This document shows, one piece after another, positions 1 through 8,399 of a DNA stretch of 59,406 nucleotides. Every line of letters begins with the position of its first letter. The first letter of the stretch is position 1. The DNA is from Lachnospiraceae bacterium (GTDB lineage: Bacteria; Bacillota; Clostridia; Lachnospirales; Lachnospiraceae). The notes beneath the pieces are model-generated. The model saw only the letters and a program-made list of their open reading frames with translations, made no database searches and was not told the origin of the DNA. A program made the translations under genes and the position numbers. The stretch lies in assembly GCA_013316825.1 (NCBI GenBank), contig WSLY01000014.1, forward strand, positions 1 to 59,406, in the 5' to 3' direction.

Positions 1-519
1 GATTTCATGTATTATGTCAAGAAGTACGCTTCCGGTACAAACCATGCAAAAAAAGGTCTTAACCTTGTAGGGGAAGAAGGAACCGAAACCTTTATCGACA
101 ATGACGGCAATATTTCCCTTGTGACAAAGCCCACACTGATTCCCATGGAAGGCGGCGAGGAGGTTAAAGATGCAGAAGAAACAAAGGCTTTACTCGATAA
201 AAGCAACTTATTTGATACTTCTGTTTCCGTATCGAGCGAGCCGAACGAAAAAATGAAATCTCTCTTAAAACGTATGCAAAACGTATCCCTTTCAGACTTT
301 CGCTTCCAAAGTATCATAACGCCTCTGGAAACCGCAATTTCTTTTCCTCATATTGACCTCTCCCCCGTTCTCAGCAGCTCTACACCTGTCAATATCGTAC
401 AAAACAATACCATAAACTGCCCGAACGTTACCAATAATTCAGGCGCGGAATATATCATGAAGGAATTGAAAAGACTTCCTCTGGATGCAATCCAATTTTC
501 ACACAGGAGATACAAATAA
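1..519 (+). CDS. Phage tail tape measure protein, C-terminal end (cut by window edge)
   Basis: The reading frame is open from base 1, so only the last 172 residues are visible. The segment has YASGTNHAKKGLNLVGEEG, close to the Gly-rich 'A.GT..A..G..LVGE.GPE' signature found near the C-terminus of many siphophage and PBSX-type tape measure proteins. After it come a charged, probably helical stretch and an Asn-rich tail. In this family the protein spans the tail tube and sets its length. A hairpin terminator follows directly and a tail fibre gene lies 94 bases downstream on the same strand, which supports a phage tail module. The methionine at position 7 is internal and is not a start. Confidence 0.72.
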   Translation, partial: DFMYYVKKYASGTNHAKKGLNLVGEEGTETFIDNDGNISLVTKPTLIPMEGGEEVKDAEETKALLDKSNLFDTSVSVSSEPNEKMKSLLKRMQNVSLSDFRFQSIITPLETAISFPHIDLSPVLSSSTPVNIVQNNTINCPNVTNNSGAEYIMKELKRLPLDAIQFSHRRYK

Positions 520-530
520 TATTTATACAA

Positions 531-567
531 ACAGCGCGGGACCGGCAGCGGTTCCCGCGCTGTTTTT
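531..567 (+). terminator. Intrinsic terminator after the tape measure gene
   Basis: A GC-rich inverted repeat (ACAGCGCGGGA paired with TCCCGCGCTGT, with a further CC/GG pairing inside) is followed by TTTTT. It sits 12 bases after the stop and separates the tape measure end from the tail fibre gene. Confidence 0.75.
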
Positions 568-613
568 CGCTGATATATAAAAGATATAACAACTCACAAA
601 GGAGAAACATTTT

Positions 614-1966
614 ATGGCTAACGGAAAAATTAAAATAAACGAACTGCCGGAAACTACCCTTGCAAAAGACAACGATATTTTCATCATTGAAAATGATAAT
701 ACAACCCAGAAAATCTCATTAGGCAGCCTGATAAACTACATAAAAGAACATGAAGAATTTGCTGCGCATTTTGTAAAACAGGCCTCTATCGATTCCCCAA
801 ACGGCATTGCACCTCTGGATAATAACCGAAAAATCCCTCATGCCAATCTACCGTTTGGTTCTACGGAAAACACCGTTTATGACGGCGCCCTCGGACAAAG
901 CTTATCCGATAGCCTTTCCGCGCATCTGGCTGATACGGACAACCCACACACTATCACCAAATCACAAATCGGACTTTCCGATGTAGACAATACCGCCGAT
1001 GCTGCAAAGCCCGTTTCTGCCTTACAGCAAAAAGCCATCGACATCGCCTATGCCAGTTCCAACGCATACACCGACGTTAAAATCGCTGACCTGATTGACG
1101 GCGCCCCCTCCACCCTTGACACACTGGGAGAAATTGCGAAGGCGTTACAGGAAGGCAGCGGCATAAGCGATGCCCTTGACGCTGCTATCGGCACAAAAGC
1201 AAATCAGGCTGAGCTGGATTCCCATACCGGAAATGATACCATACACATTACTGCTTCGGAGCGGACAAAGTGGAACAATAAAATAGGAAATACAGGAGAT
1301 ACCAGCAACACCACAGTCAAATTTTCGGAAGCTTCCGACTTATCCAATATCAAAACAGGGGAAAAAACAGGCTCGATAATGGGAAAAATCTCCAAGGCTA
1401 TATCCGCCTTCATCCGCCATATAACCGCAAAGGCAGCAGCCGGCACATTGGGACATGTAACATTGTCAGATACTTATAGAAGTGCCATAGCAGAAGGAAC
1501 CGCCGCTGATGGTATGGGGGCAAGCCAGAAAGCCGTTGCAGACGCGTACTCCGCATTAAATAATCGTTTAAGCGGTCTTACATTCGAGCAGGACGCGGAA
1601 GGGAATTGGGGCTATAAGCCCGCAGGTGCTGATACAGTGACCCCTTTTAAAAGTGGCAGTTATTCACTGGTCGGAAGAGCAAACCAAAACAATTCATGGA
1701 CAATAAATAGCCGGAAACATAGCAATACATTGGTATTAACAGGATTGGCAGGAAGTACGGGAAGTGGAAGCTTTGCCGTATATGGAACAACTGCCGATAA
1801 CGTAATCCCCTATCATGTAAATGCGGCTAATACACTAATTGAAAACGTAACCATTGCGGCTGGTACGACAAGAGAGATTGATATATCGGGCTATGACAGG
1901 TTTATTGTATATTGCGTATATACTACACAGGCTACATTTAATATCAATATACAAGTAGATAATTAA
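614..1966 (+). CDS. Phage tail fibre / receptor-binding-like structural protein
   Basis: A 450-residue protein starting after AAGGAG at a normal distance. It carries elements typical of long tail fibres: GLSDVDNTADAAKPVS near residue 118, a stretch resembling the 'ADLIDGAP.TLDTL.EIA.AL' fibre repeat, and HTGNDTIHITASERTKWN around residue 205, which matches the 'HTG...HVTA.ERT.WN' spacer common in Clostridia prophage fibres. The last 100 residues are Ser/Gly/Thr/Asn-rich and beta-like and probably form the variable host-contact tip. The expected role is binding the host surface at the distal tail. No chaperone, holin or endolysin gene follows, which is unusual for an intact prophage. Confidence 0.75.
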   Translation: MANGKIKINELPETTLAKDNDIFIIENDNTTQKISLGSLINYIKEHEEFAAHFVKQASIDSPNGIAPLDNNRKIPHANLPFGSTENTVYDGALGQSLSDSLSAHLADTDNPHTITKSQIGLSDVDNTADAAKPVSALQQKAIDIAYASSNAYTDVKIADLIDGAPSTLDTLGEIAKALQEGSGISDALDAAIGTKANQAELDSHTGNDTIHITASERTKWNNKIGNTGDTSNTTVKFSEASDLSNIKTGEKTGSIMGKISKAISAFIRHITAKAAAGTLGHVTLSDTYRSAIAEGTAADGMGASQKAVADAYSALNNRLSGLTFEQDAEGNWGYKPAGADTVTPFKSGSYSLVGRANQNNSWTINSRKHSNTLVLTGLAGSTGSGSFAVYGTTADNVIPYHVNAANTLIENVTIAAGTTREIDISGYDRFIVYCVYTTQATFNINIQVDN

Positions 1967-2084
1967 AGTTGCAGTTCTTAAAGTAACATTTACTGCAGAT
2001 AGAAATAGTAAAATGCCTCCCGCTCTGCAGACAGATTTGCGGCACATTCTGCACACACTGGCAGACTTCTTTTAAGATTCCCTG

Positions 2085-2855
2085 CTATTTCACATAATTT
2101 ACCGCCAGAATCGCCGCGCCTAAAACCGCCAGCACGACGCCTGTCGCCCTGTTCAGGGTGACGGCGCTTGCCTTGTTGGCAAATTTCGCTGCTATCCGCG
2201 CCCACAGCAGGGTGGATCCCACACAAAAAAGGAGCGCAGTTAAGTCCGGCATACCGCCGATGGCAAAATGGCTGACTGCGCCCGTCAGGGCGGTAAAAGT
2301 CATAATAAACACGCTGGTCCCCACCGCCGTTTTTAATTCATATCCCAGAACGCTGGTTAAAACCAAAAGCATCATCATACCGCCGCCGGCGCCGACAAAA
2401 CCACAGATAAATCCAACCAGCATACCACTGATAACGGACTGCACAATCCGTTTCTTTGCACTCACCGCTCCCATGGATTCTTTTGTCGTCATCACAGGCT
2501 TTACAATAAACTTAATCCCCAAAAGCAGTGTCATAAATACGGAGAAATTCCCCATAGTGGCGCTGGGAACCATTTTTGCCACAAGACTCCCCACCATGGT
2601 AAAACAAAGCACTGAAGCCATCATCACCAGCCCGTTGCGGACATCCAGATTTTTGTTTTTCCCATAGGTGTACGCACTTACGGCACTTGCCAGCACATCG
2701 CTTGCCAGCGCAATTCCAACTGCGGTATACGGCTCAAAATTCAAAAATGTAATCAGCATGGGACTGATAACGGCTGCGGCGCTCATACCCGCAAATCCGG
2801 TCCCCAGTCCTGCGCCGATACCCGCTGCAAAACAAACCAAAAATGTAATTAGCAT
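2085..2855 (-). CDS. TauE/SafE (TSUP) family membrane exporter
   Basis: A 256-residue, very hydrophobic protein with about eight membrane segments. It has the two-half architecture of the sulfite exporter TauE/SafE family: Gly-rich GIGAGLGTGFAGMSAA at the N-terminus and a matching FICGFVGAGGGMMMLL halfway through. Family members move small anions such as sulfite, sulfoacetate or related organosulfur compounds across the membrane; the substrate here cannot be read from sequence. The start overlaps the 3' end of the upstream marR gene by seven bases, so the two are translationally coupled and the MarR protein probably controls its own exporter. It lies between phage tail genes and a serine recombinase, so it may be cargo of a mobile element. 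Confidence 0.85.
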   Translation of the reverse strand: MLITFLVCFAAGIGAGLGTGFAGMSAAAVISPMLITFLNFEPYTAVGIALASDVLASAVSAYTYGKNKNLDVRNGLVMMASVLCFTMVGSLVAKMVPSATMGNFSVFMTLLLGIKFIVKPVMTTKESMGAVSAKKRIVQSVISGMLVGFICGFVGAGGGMMMLLVLTSVLGYELKTAVGTSVFIMTFTALTGAVSHFAIGGMPDLTALLFCVGSTLLWARIAAKFANKASAVTLNRATGVVLAVLGAAILAVNYVK

Positions 2856-3295
2856 TCCGTCCTCTCCTTCAAATAGCTGTCAATATTTTCCCACATACGT
2901 TGAAAGCACCGCTTTATGCACTCCATTTCCTCCGAAGAAAGTCCCTGCAGCATGATGGATACAAATTTTTCCTGTGCCGCCTTTCCATCGGCAATTATGG
3001 GCGAAGCAGCCTCACATATTTTCAAATGCGCCGTCTTTCTATTGTTATCCGCATATTCTTTTCTGACAAAGCCGCCCTCTTCCAGCGTCTTTATCGCGGC
3101 AGATACCTGTGATTTGGAAAGATATCTGAGCTCCACCATATCCGTTGCCGTATCAAAGCGCGGATTATTTGCCAGAAAAAGAAGAATATCCAGCTCCATT
3201 CTGGTAATTTTGTGCTTACCGCAGACAGCTCCGACACATCTTGCATAAAGTGTCTTGATGGCATTTTGATGCTCCCATGGATTGATTGGAATCAT
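2849..3295 (-). CDS. MarR family transcriptional regulator
   Basis: A 148-residue winged-helix protein. A helical N-terminus is followed by a MELDILLFLANNP helix, the recognition region LSKSQVSAAIKTLEEGGFV, the wing EYADNNRKTAHLKI, and a C-terminal dimerisation helix, in the usual MarR order and length. It is the first gene of a two-gene unit with the TauE-like exporter, overlapping it by seven bases. The promoter contains a short palindrome (GTTCT-TTTT-AGAAC, 3310-3323) between the -10 and the start codon, a plausible autoregulatory operator. MarR proteins usually release DNA on binding a small ligand; the ligand is unknown, though the exporter suggests a small anion or organosulfur compound. 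Confidence 0.85.
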   Translation of the reverse strand: MIPINPWEHQNAIKTLYARCVGAVCGKHKITRMELDILLFLANNPRFDTATDMVELRYLSKSQVSAAIKTLEEGGFVRKEYADNNRKTAHLKICEAASPIIADGKAAQEKFVSIMLQGLSSEEMECIKRCFQRMWENIDSYLKERTEC

Positions 3296-3309
3296 ACTTA
3301 CCCCTCTTT

Positions 3310-3352
3310 GTTCTTTTTAGAACTATTTTAATACAAAAAAACAGATTGTCAA
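3310..3352 (-). promoter_or_regulatory. Promoter and candidate operator of the marR-tauE unit
   Basis: On the minus strand TTGACA (3347-3352) and TAAAAT (3325-3330) are 16 bases apart. The -35 lies inside the terminator hairpin of the upstream gene. Downstream of the -10 is GTTCT-N4-AGAAC (3310-3323), a symmetric site that could bind the MarR dimer. Confidence 0.55.
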
Positions 3353-3369
3353 GCACAATCTGTTTTTTT
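3335..3369 (-). terminator. Terminator, symmetric in both directions
   Basis: AAAAAACAGATTGT and ACAATCTGTTTTTT form a 15-bp stem around a five-base loop, flanked by A and T runs on both sides. It lies just after the stop of the acyltransferase gene on the minus strand. Confidence 0.75.
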
Positions 3370-3379
3370 ACTTCTGATT

Positions 3380-3844
3380 CTATTGTTCCTTTTCAAGCAC
3401 ACGCAGCGGCTGGGATACCACCGTGCTGTTATCCGGCACATCCACATTTACCACAGTCCCTGCGCCGATTTTGACATTATTGCCAATCCGGATATCGCCG
3501 ATGATAACCGCGCCTGCCCCAATCAGACAGTTATCCCCAATTACCGGCGCTTTCCTGTTTACCTCTCCAATCGTTACATTCTGGTAAATCCAGCAATTTT
3601 CCCCGATTGTCGCATATCTGGAAACAAAAATCCCATGCAGTCCATGGGGCAGCTTCGGCACACCCAAAAATTCTGCCTCCGGTCCGATATATCCCCCATG
3701 CTTATGGGCGCTCCTGCTCATTCTGAAAGTCAGAATATCCCTGAAAATACCGTTTTTTGCCTTTTTCTGGCGCTGGTACAGCTTCCAGAAATGCCCCAAA
3801 TTATCTCCTCTCGAATAATCAATGATTTTTCTTCGGATGTTCAT
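3380..3844 (-). CDS. Hexapeptide-repeat acyltransferase, serine acetyltransferase-like
   Basis: A 154-residue protein. After about 75 helical and basic residues it shows left-handed beta-helix hexapeptides: GIFVSRYATIGENCWIYQNV, TIGE, VIGDNCLIGAGAVIIGD, IRIGNNVKIGAGTVV, then a short C-terminal extension. This is the CysE/polysaccharide O-acetyltransferase fold (trimeric, acyl-CoA dependent). It lacks the long N-terminal helical domain of true CysE, so a sugar or surface-polymer acyltransferase is more likely than cysteine synthesis. The start ATG is at the end of a simple upstream frame. It is transcribed with its own terminator. The acceptor cannot be predicted. Confidence 0.75.
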   Translation of the reverse strand: MNIRRKIIDYSRGDNLGHFWKLYQRQKKAKNGIFRDILTFRMSRSAHKHGGYIGPEAEFLGVPKLPHGLHGIFVSRYATIGENCWIYQNVTIGEVNRKAPVIGDNCLIGAGAVIIGDIRIGNNVKIGAGTVVNVDVPDNSTVVSQPLRVLEKEQ

Positions 3845-3891
3845 TACAAAGCCTCCATATCTATCGTGTTTTTCACAAAATCCGGTTTTCG

Positions 3892-4665
3892 CTAAACGCT
3901 GAAATCAAATCTCCTGCCGCTCTCCGGTTCCTTTTCTCCATATGCCGTATTCCTGGTTCCCTGCCCAAACTGCTCGTTTATCTGTCCGGACATCCTGACG
4001 GCGCCTTTCATGGCATTTATCTTCTCCTTGGCATATTTTTCGTCTGCCGCCATCTTTTCAAGCTCTTCTGTTAAAAAATAACGGAAAACTCTTTCCTGCC
4101 GTTTTTCCAGAAAAGCCGCTGCCGCTTTCGATAATTTCGGCTCACTGCTCTTTCCCTTTGCAGCCTCCTTCGTCTTTTGTGCTGCCTTATATTCTTCCAG
4201 CCAGCTTGGATTTTCATTCGCCTTTTTCTGTATCCATTTATGTAAATATCGAAATCCTGCCACCATCCCTTCCCTGGTGCCTGACGCATTTCCTTCCTGC
4301 GATATATTCTGATATTCTTTATAGGCGGCAGAATCGACGTCCCGCATAACGGCAACCATGTCATCACCAAGATTTGCACGTTTTTCCTTTATTGCTTCCG
4401 ATTCCTCCTCCGTAAATGCACGGACACCTTCCAGAGGTGTTGTCGGTACAGGCTCCCTTTTTTCAGGCTCTCCCAAAAGTCCTTTTCCCTACTGTTCCAG
4501 CGCCGTAAGTGCATCGCCGGAAAATTCCACAATAACATTGTCCCCATACTGAGAAGTTATATCATTCATGATGCGGAAAGATTCTTCTTTGGACATTTTG
4601 TCCATAACCTTGCTGCCTTTTTCATCCATTGTCCTCCTTGATTGTCCGTTTGAAATCCGTTTCAT
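3892..4665 (-). pseudogene. Unknown protein gene interrupted by an in-frame TAG
   Basis: A continuous frame runs from ATG at 4665 (GGAG seven bases upstream) or ATG at 4629 (AAGGAGG three bases upstream) to the stop at 3892, broken only by TAG at 4489-4491. The first part reads about 58 residues, ending in TALEQ. After the TAG the same frame continues for 199 codons, with an internal ATG at 4476 giving a 194-residue open frame. That second part is highly charged and helical, with a Lys/Glu/Ala-rich middle and C-terminal RRFDFSV. GAACAG precedes the TAG, so a single C-to-T change of a CAG codon would explain the break. I do not recognise the family. No good ribosome site precedes 4476, so reinitiation looks weak. 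Sequencing error or stop readthrough cannot be excluded. Confidence 0.6.
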
Positions 4666-4768
4666 CTATTATCTCCGCCAAGCGGTGACGCATAACGACA
4701 GTTCATACTATTAGTTTGCACCCATAACAGACATCTGTCAACCGCAAATACAGATTGTACGCAAACCA

Positions 4769-4797
4769 TTGAAACAGAGTTGGCAATATGGTATGAT
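4769..4797 (+). promoter_or_regulatory. Promoter of the MATE gene
   Basis: TTGAAA (4769-4774), a 17-base spacer, then TATGAT (4792-4797). It lies 52 bases before the chosen ATG at 4849. Confidence 0.55.
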
Positions 4798-4848
4798 AAG
4801 TGCTTATCGGATACTTGTTTCCGGAAATTTTTAAAGCGAGGTTACAAT

Positions 4849-6210
4849 ATGGCGTCACACACCAAAACTATGACAGAAGGGAAACCTGCTTTCCTCATCC
4901 TTACCTTTGCGCTGCCGCTGATGATTGGAAATGTTTTTCAGCAGCTCTATACGGTGGTAGATACCATGGTAGTAGGAAAAGCGCTCGGAGTGCCCGCCCT
5001 CGCCGCCATCGGCGCGGCGGACTGGATGAACTGGCTGATGCTCGGCGTCATTCAGGGTATCACACAGGGCTTTGGCATCCTGATGGCGCAGGCATTCGGC
5101 GCTGGTAAGTATAAAGAGCTGCGTCAAACCGTCGGGTGCTCCGCCATCTTGTCGCTGCTTTCTTCCGTGCTGCTTTTATGTGCAGGACAATGCATTGCGC
5201 ATCCTGTACTGTCACTTTTGCAGACGCCGCCGGAAATTATGGACAACGCCCTGCTGTACCTGCGCATTATGTATCTGGGCGTTCCCATCGTCATGTCCTA
5301 TAATCTGTTTGCAACGATTCTGCGTTCTCTGGGTGACGGCAGAACGCCCCTCCTTGCCATGATTGCCGCTGCCGTCGTCAATATTTTACTGGACCTTCTT
5401 TTCGTGCTGGTCTTTGGGTTTGGCATCGGCGGCGCTGCCGCGGCAACCTTGATTGCCCAACTGTTTTCCAGCCTCTTCTGCCTGTACCGCATCCGCAGAA
5501 TAGAAGTCCTTTCGCTCTGTCCTGCTGATTTTTGCCTGCAGGGACACCTGCCGGCAAAGCTGCTCATGCTCGGATTTCCCATGGCATTTCAAAACGCAGT
5601 CATATCCGTGGGCGGCATGATTGTACAATTTGTAGTCAACGGCTTCGGCGTTATTTTTATTGCAGGTTTTACCGCTACCAATAAGCTCTACGGCGTGCTG
5701 GAGGTAGCTGCCACCTCCTATGGGTATTCTATGATTACTTACGCGGGACAAAATCTGGGCGCAGGAAAGATAACACGCATCCGTAAGGGTATGCGTGCTG
5801 CACTCACGATTTCTCTTGTCACCTCTGCCTTGATTGCCGCCGTCATGCTCTTATTCGGCAGGGCAATCCTGAGCGGTTTTATTTCCGGAACGCCACAAGA
5901 GTTTGAACTGACTTTACAGGTGGCATACCGCTACCTTGCCGTCATGAGTACTTTCCTGCCCATCCTCTACATCCTGCATGTGACGCGTTCCACCATTCAG
6001 GGAATGGGCAATACCGTGCTTCCCATGGTTTCAGGTATTGCCGAATTCATTATGCGCGCCGCATCCGCCATCCTGCTGCCCGCCGTCGTAGGCGAATCCG
6101 GCATCTTTTATGCGGAAATCATGGCTTGGGCCGGCGCCGATTTGATTCTTGTAATCAGCTATTTTGTGGTGATAAAGAAGACGGAGACGCAGGCGGTTCC
6201 GACTCTCTGA
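4849..6210 (+). CDS. MATE family multidrug/sodium efflux transporter
   Basis: A 453-residue polytopic protein with about twelve membrane segments in two halves. The N-terminus (MTEGKPAFLILTFALPLMIG, then NVFQQLYTVVDTMVVGKALG) is the classic opening of Firmicutes DinF/NorM-like MATE proteins. The upstream in-frame ATG at 4780 is less likely, because GAGG sits seven bases before 4849. MATE proteins use Na+ or H+ gradients to export cationic drugs or metabolites; the substrate is unknown. It has its own promoter and stands between the interrupted unknown gene and the serine recombinase, so it may be cargo of the mobile element. Confidence 0.88.
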   Translation: MASHTKTMTEGKPAFLILTFALPLMIGNVFQQLYTVVDTMVVGKALGVPALAAIGAADWMNWLMLGVIQGITQGFGILMAQAFGAGKYKELRQTVGCSAILSLLSSVLLLCAGQCIAHPVLSLLQTPPEIMDNALLYLRIMYLGVPIVMSYNLFATILRSLGDGRTPLLAMIAAAVVNILLDLLFVLVFGFGIGGAAAATLIAQLFSSLFCLYRIRRIEVLSLCPADFCLQGHLPAKLLMLGFPMAFQNAVISVGGMIVQFVVNGFGVIFIAGFTATNKLYGVLEVAATSYGYSMITYAGQNLGAGKITRIRKGMRAALTISLVTSALIAAVMLLFGRAILSGFISGTPQEFELTLQVAYRYLAVMSTFLPILYILHVTRSTIQGMGNTVLPMVSGIAEFIMRAASAILLPAVVGESGIFYAEIMAWAGADLILVISYFVVIKKTETQAVPTL

Positions 6211-6313
6211 GGACTGCCTTCACACCATACTGCTCCTCAACCTGCCTGCACAGCTCCTCCGCTATTCTCTTTTCCTGTTTCATGGTAAGCTCTGCCGTCT
6301 CATTTTGCTCCAT
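6155..6313 (-). CDS. Small hypothetical protein, divergent from the recombinase
   Basis: A 52-residue frame from ATG at 6313, preceded by GGAGGG with a short spacer. Its product is mostly a charged helix (MKQEKRIAEELCRQVEEQYG) followed by a Pro/Ser-rich tail. The 3' end runs 56 bases into the end of the MATE gene on the opposite strand. The good ribosome site and helix-like composition argue for a real gene, and the divergent position next to a serine recombinase would suit an element accessory protein. No family was recognised. The low-complexity tail inside the MATE coding region suggests that the original C-terminus was lost. Confidence 0.4.
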   Translation of the reverse strand: MEQNETAELTMKQEKRIAEELCRQVEEQYGVKAVLRESEPPASPSSLSPQNS

Positions 6314-6480
6314 ATACCCTCCATATCGAAGCGTTTTGCTCGCTATAATTTATGACTGCACGCTTGTACAACTTGCTTATCGGGCAGCTTACAGCTTGCG
6401 GGCTGTTTTGCATTCCGGTCATATTGCCCCCCGTTCGCCGATAAGATAATAGAGAACACATCTTAACAGAGGCGATTTTT

Positions 6481-7845
6481 ATGCACAAACCAATCCGCTG
6501 CGCCCTGTACGACCGTGTATCCACAGACCTGCAGGTAAAGGACGGACTGTCCCTGGACGCGCAGAAGCAGGCGCTTACGGAATACGCGCTCTCCCATGGC
6601 TATCAGATTGTAGGATATTACTCTGATGAAGGCATCACCGCACGAAAGAAAATGCAAAACCGCAAAGAACTGCAGCGTCTCCTAAATGACGTCAGAGCCG
6701 GCGGGATAGATTTGATCCTTGTCACAAAGCTTGACCGCTGGTTCCGCAACATCAAAGACTATCACAACACGCAGGCTGTATTGGAAGCCCACGGCTGCAA
6801 CTGGAAAACCATCTTTGAAGAATATGACACTACCACATCAAACGGGCGCTTTGCCATCAACATTATGCTTTCCGTCAATGAAAACGAGTGCGACAGAGAT
6901 TCCGAAAGAATCAGAACCGTTTTTGCTTATAAAAAACAGAACCGAGAGCATTTAAACGGACGTCCCGCATACGGCTACACCACCGATGCGCAAAAACATC
7001 TGGTGAAGGACCCTGCCACCATGCATATTGTAGAAGATATTTTCCGCACATACTTCGCCACCTATTCGAAAAAGGCAACGGTACGGCGGATACAGGAAGT
7101 GTACGGTGAAAAAGCGCCGAGTATCTATCAGATTCACCGTATCCTCTCAAGCGAAACCTATACCGGCACCAAATTTGGCATCGCCGGATACTGTGAGTCG
7201 TATATATCCGCAGAACAATTTCTGCATATCAGACAAATCACCGACTCCAAAATCATCACACGCCAGACAGAACCCTACCTTTTTTCTTCCATGATACGTT
7301 GTCCGGCATGCGGCAAAAATATGTCCGGCTTTACGAAAAGACGCCGCCTCAAGAATGGCAGCATCCGTGCATACAAACGCTACCGCTGCGATGCTAAATT
7401 TACCCAGTTCCATAACGGCGCCTGTATTTCCGAAACGGTCATCGAAAAGTACCTGCTTTGCCACACCATAGAAAAGTGCAGGCTGCCCCTGCCTAAATGG
7501 GAAGAAGCAGAAAAAAGGCCAAAAGGCAGCAGGCAAAACCACAATGCCGCTGTACAGGCAGAACTGACACGCTTAAATCTGCTGTTTCAGAAAGGACGGA
7601 TTCAGGAGGCTTATTACGAAGAGCAATATGCCATACTCTCCGAAAAACTCAACGCCTATGAACCGCCCCCACGGACAGCGGCACCCAAATCCTGCCAAAT
7701 GCTTTCCTCCCTGAAAGGCGGCTGGCTCACCCTTTACGACAACCTCTCGATCTCACACAAAAAGGCGTTCTGGAAAGGTATTCTAAAGGAAATAACCATT
7801 GACAAAGACAGCCACAAAATAAACGGCTTTACTTTTTATGTTTAA
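6481..7845 (+). CDS. Large serine recombinase (integrase)
   Basis: A 454-residue protein with the three parts of the large serine recombinase family. A resolvase-type catalytic domain holds the nucleophile Ser14 in YDRVSTDLQ and conserved arginines, including those in LVTKLDRWFRN. A recombinase domain follows at about residues 150-250. Then comes a zinc ribbon with CPAC at 274-277 and a second pair in RCDAKF...GAC, followed by a coiled C-terminal segment. GAGG lies eight bases before the ATG. Such enzymes integrate and excise phages and conjugative elements at specific attP/attB sites without host factors. The stop is about 45 bases from the resumed coding sequence of a disrupted ABC gene, placing the attachment site in that gap. 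Confidence 0.93.
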   Translation: MHKPIRCALYDRVSTDLQVKDGLSLDAQKQALTEYALSHGYQIVGYYSDEGITARKKMQNRKELQRLLNDVRAGGIDLILVTKLDRWFRNIKDYHNTQAVLEAHGCNWKTIFEEYDTTTSNGRFAINIMLSVNENECDRDSERIRTVFAYKKQNREHLNGRPAYGYTTDAQKHLVKDPATMHIVEDIFRTYFATYSKKATVRRIQEVYGEKAPSIYQIHRILSSETYTGTKFGIAGYCESYISAEQFLHIRQITDSKIITRQTEPYLFSSMIRCPACGKNMSGFTKRRRLKNGSIRAYKRYRCDAKFTQFHNGACISETVIEKYLLCHTIEKCRLPLPKWEEAEKRPKGSRQNHNAAVQAELTRLNLLFQKGRIQEAYYEEQYAILSEKLNAYEPPPRTAAPKSCQMLSSLKGGWLTLYDNLSISHKKAFWKGILKEITIDKDSHKINGFTFYV

Positions 7846-7893
7846 AAAACGACGATTCCGTCATCATTTTCCCAATGGTGCGGTAAACCGTCC
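7846..7893. other. Probable attachment-site junction (attR side)
   Basis: The recombinase frame ends at 7845, and sequence homologous in style to substrate-binding proteins resumes near 7894 (FSVEFEPHATSLEQ). The roughly 48 bases between them must contain the crossover, if the element inserted in that gene. Serine integrases cross over at a two-base core that leaves no long direct repeat, so the exact point cannot be read from one end alone. Confidence 0.5.
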
Positions 7894-8328
7894 TTCTCTG
7901 TTGAGTTTGAGCCCCACGCCACTTCCCTTGAACAGAAAGGCGACGGCTATGTTGTCGCATCTCTTGGCAGGGATTCCGGCTATGTGCCGTATACTGCTTT
8001 TTCCGCAAAAGCAAGCTATATCAAAGAAAATCCGGAAACCATTCAGGCGTTTACCAATGCGCTGCAAAGAGGAATGGACTATGTAAATTCCCACACACCG
8101 GAGGAAATTGCCAAAGTCATAAAGCCTCAGTTTGAAGAAACGGACTTAGAGACGCTGACTACCATTGTAGCCAGATACCATGAGCAGGATACATGGAAAG
8201 AAGACCTGATTTTCAGCGAAGATGCCTTCAATCTGCTGCAAAATATTCTGGAAGAATCCGACGTACTCTCTGAACGTGTTCCTTATGACGTACTGGTAGA
8301 CACCTCCTTTGCAGAAAAAGCAAAATAA
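7894..8328 (+). pseudogene. 3' fragment of an ABC transporter substrate-binding protein gene
   Basis: The frame ending at 8328 encodes about 144 residues matching the C-terminal lobe of NitT/TauT-type (NMT1/SsuA-like) substrate-binding proteins: VEFEPHATSLEQKGDGYVVA, then SGYVPYTAFSAKASYI, then a helical run with NALQRGMDYVNSHTPEEIAK. Full-length family members are about 320-340 residues with a lipoprotein signal, so the N-terminal half is missing. No start codon with a ribosome site is present; a GTG at 7984 is not credible. A terminator follows the stop, showing that this was the end of an operon. The 5' half probably lies at the other end of the inserted element, outside the window. Confidence 0.75.
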
Positions 8329-8354
8329 TCTGACTCTTCAAAGACGCATACCGC

Positions 8355-8393
8355 AAAGACCGGCAGGAAAAGGCTTCCCATGCCGGTCTTTTT
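8355..8393 (+). terminator. Terminator of the disrupted ABC operon
   Basis: AAAGACCGGCA (8355-8365) pairs with TGCCGGTCTTT (8381-8391) and is followed by more T residues. It lies between two convergent genes. Confidence 0.75.
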
Positions 8394-8399
8394 CAGCTT

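Noticed and set aside
2158..2667. Long open frame opposite the TauE-like gene
   Set aside because: It runs antisense through a gene with clear membrane-family motifs and has no ribosome site.
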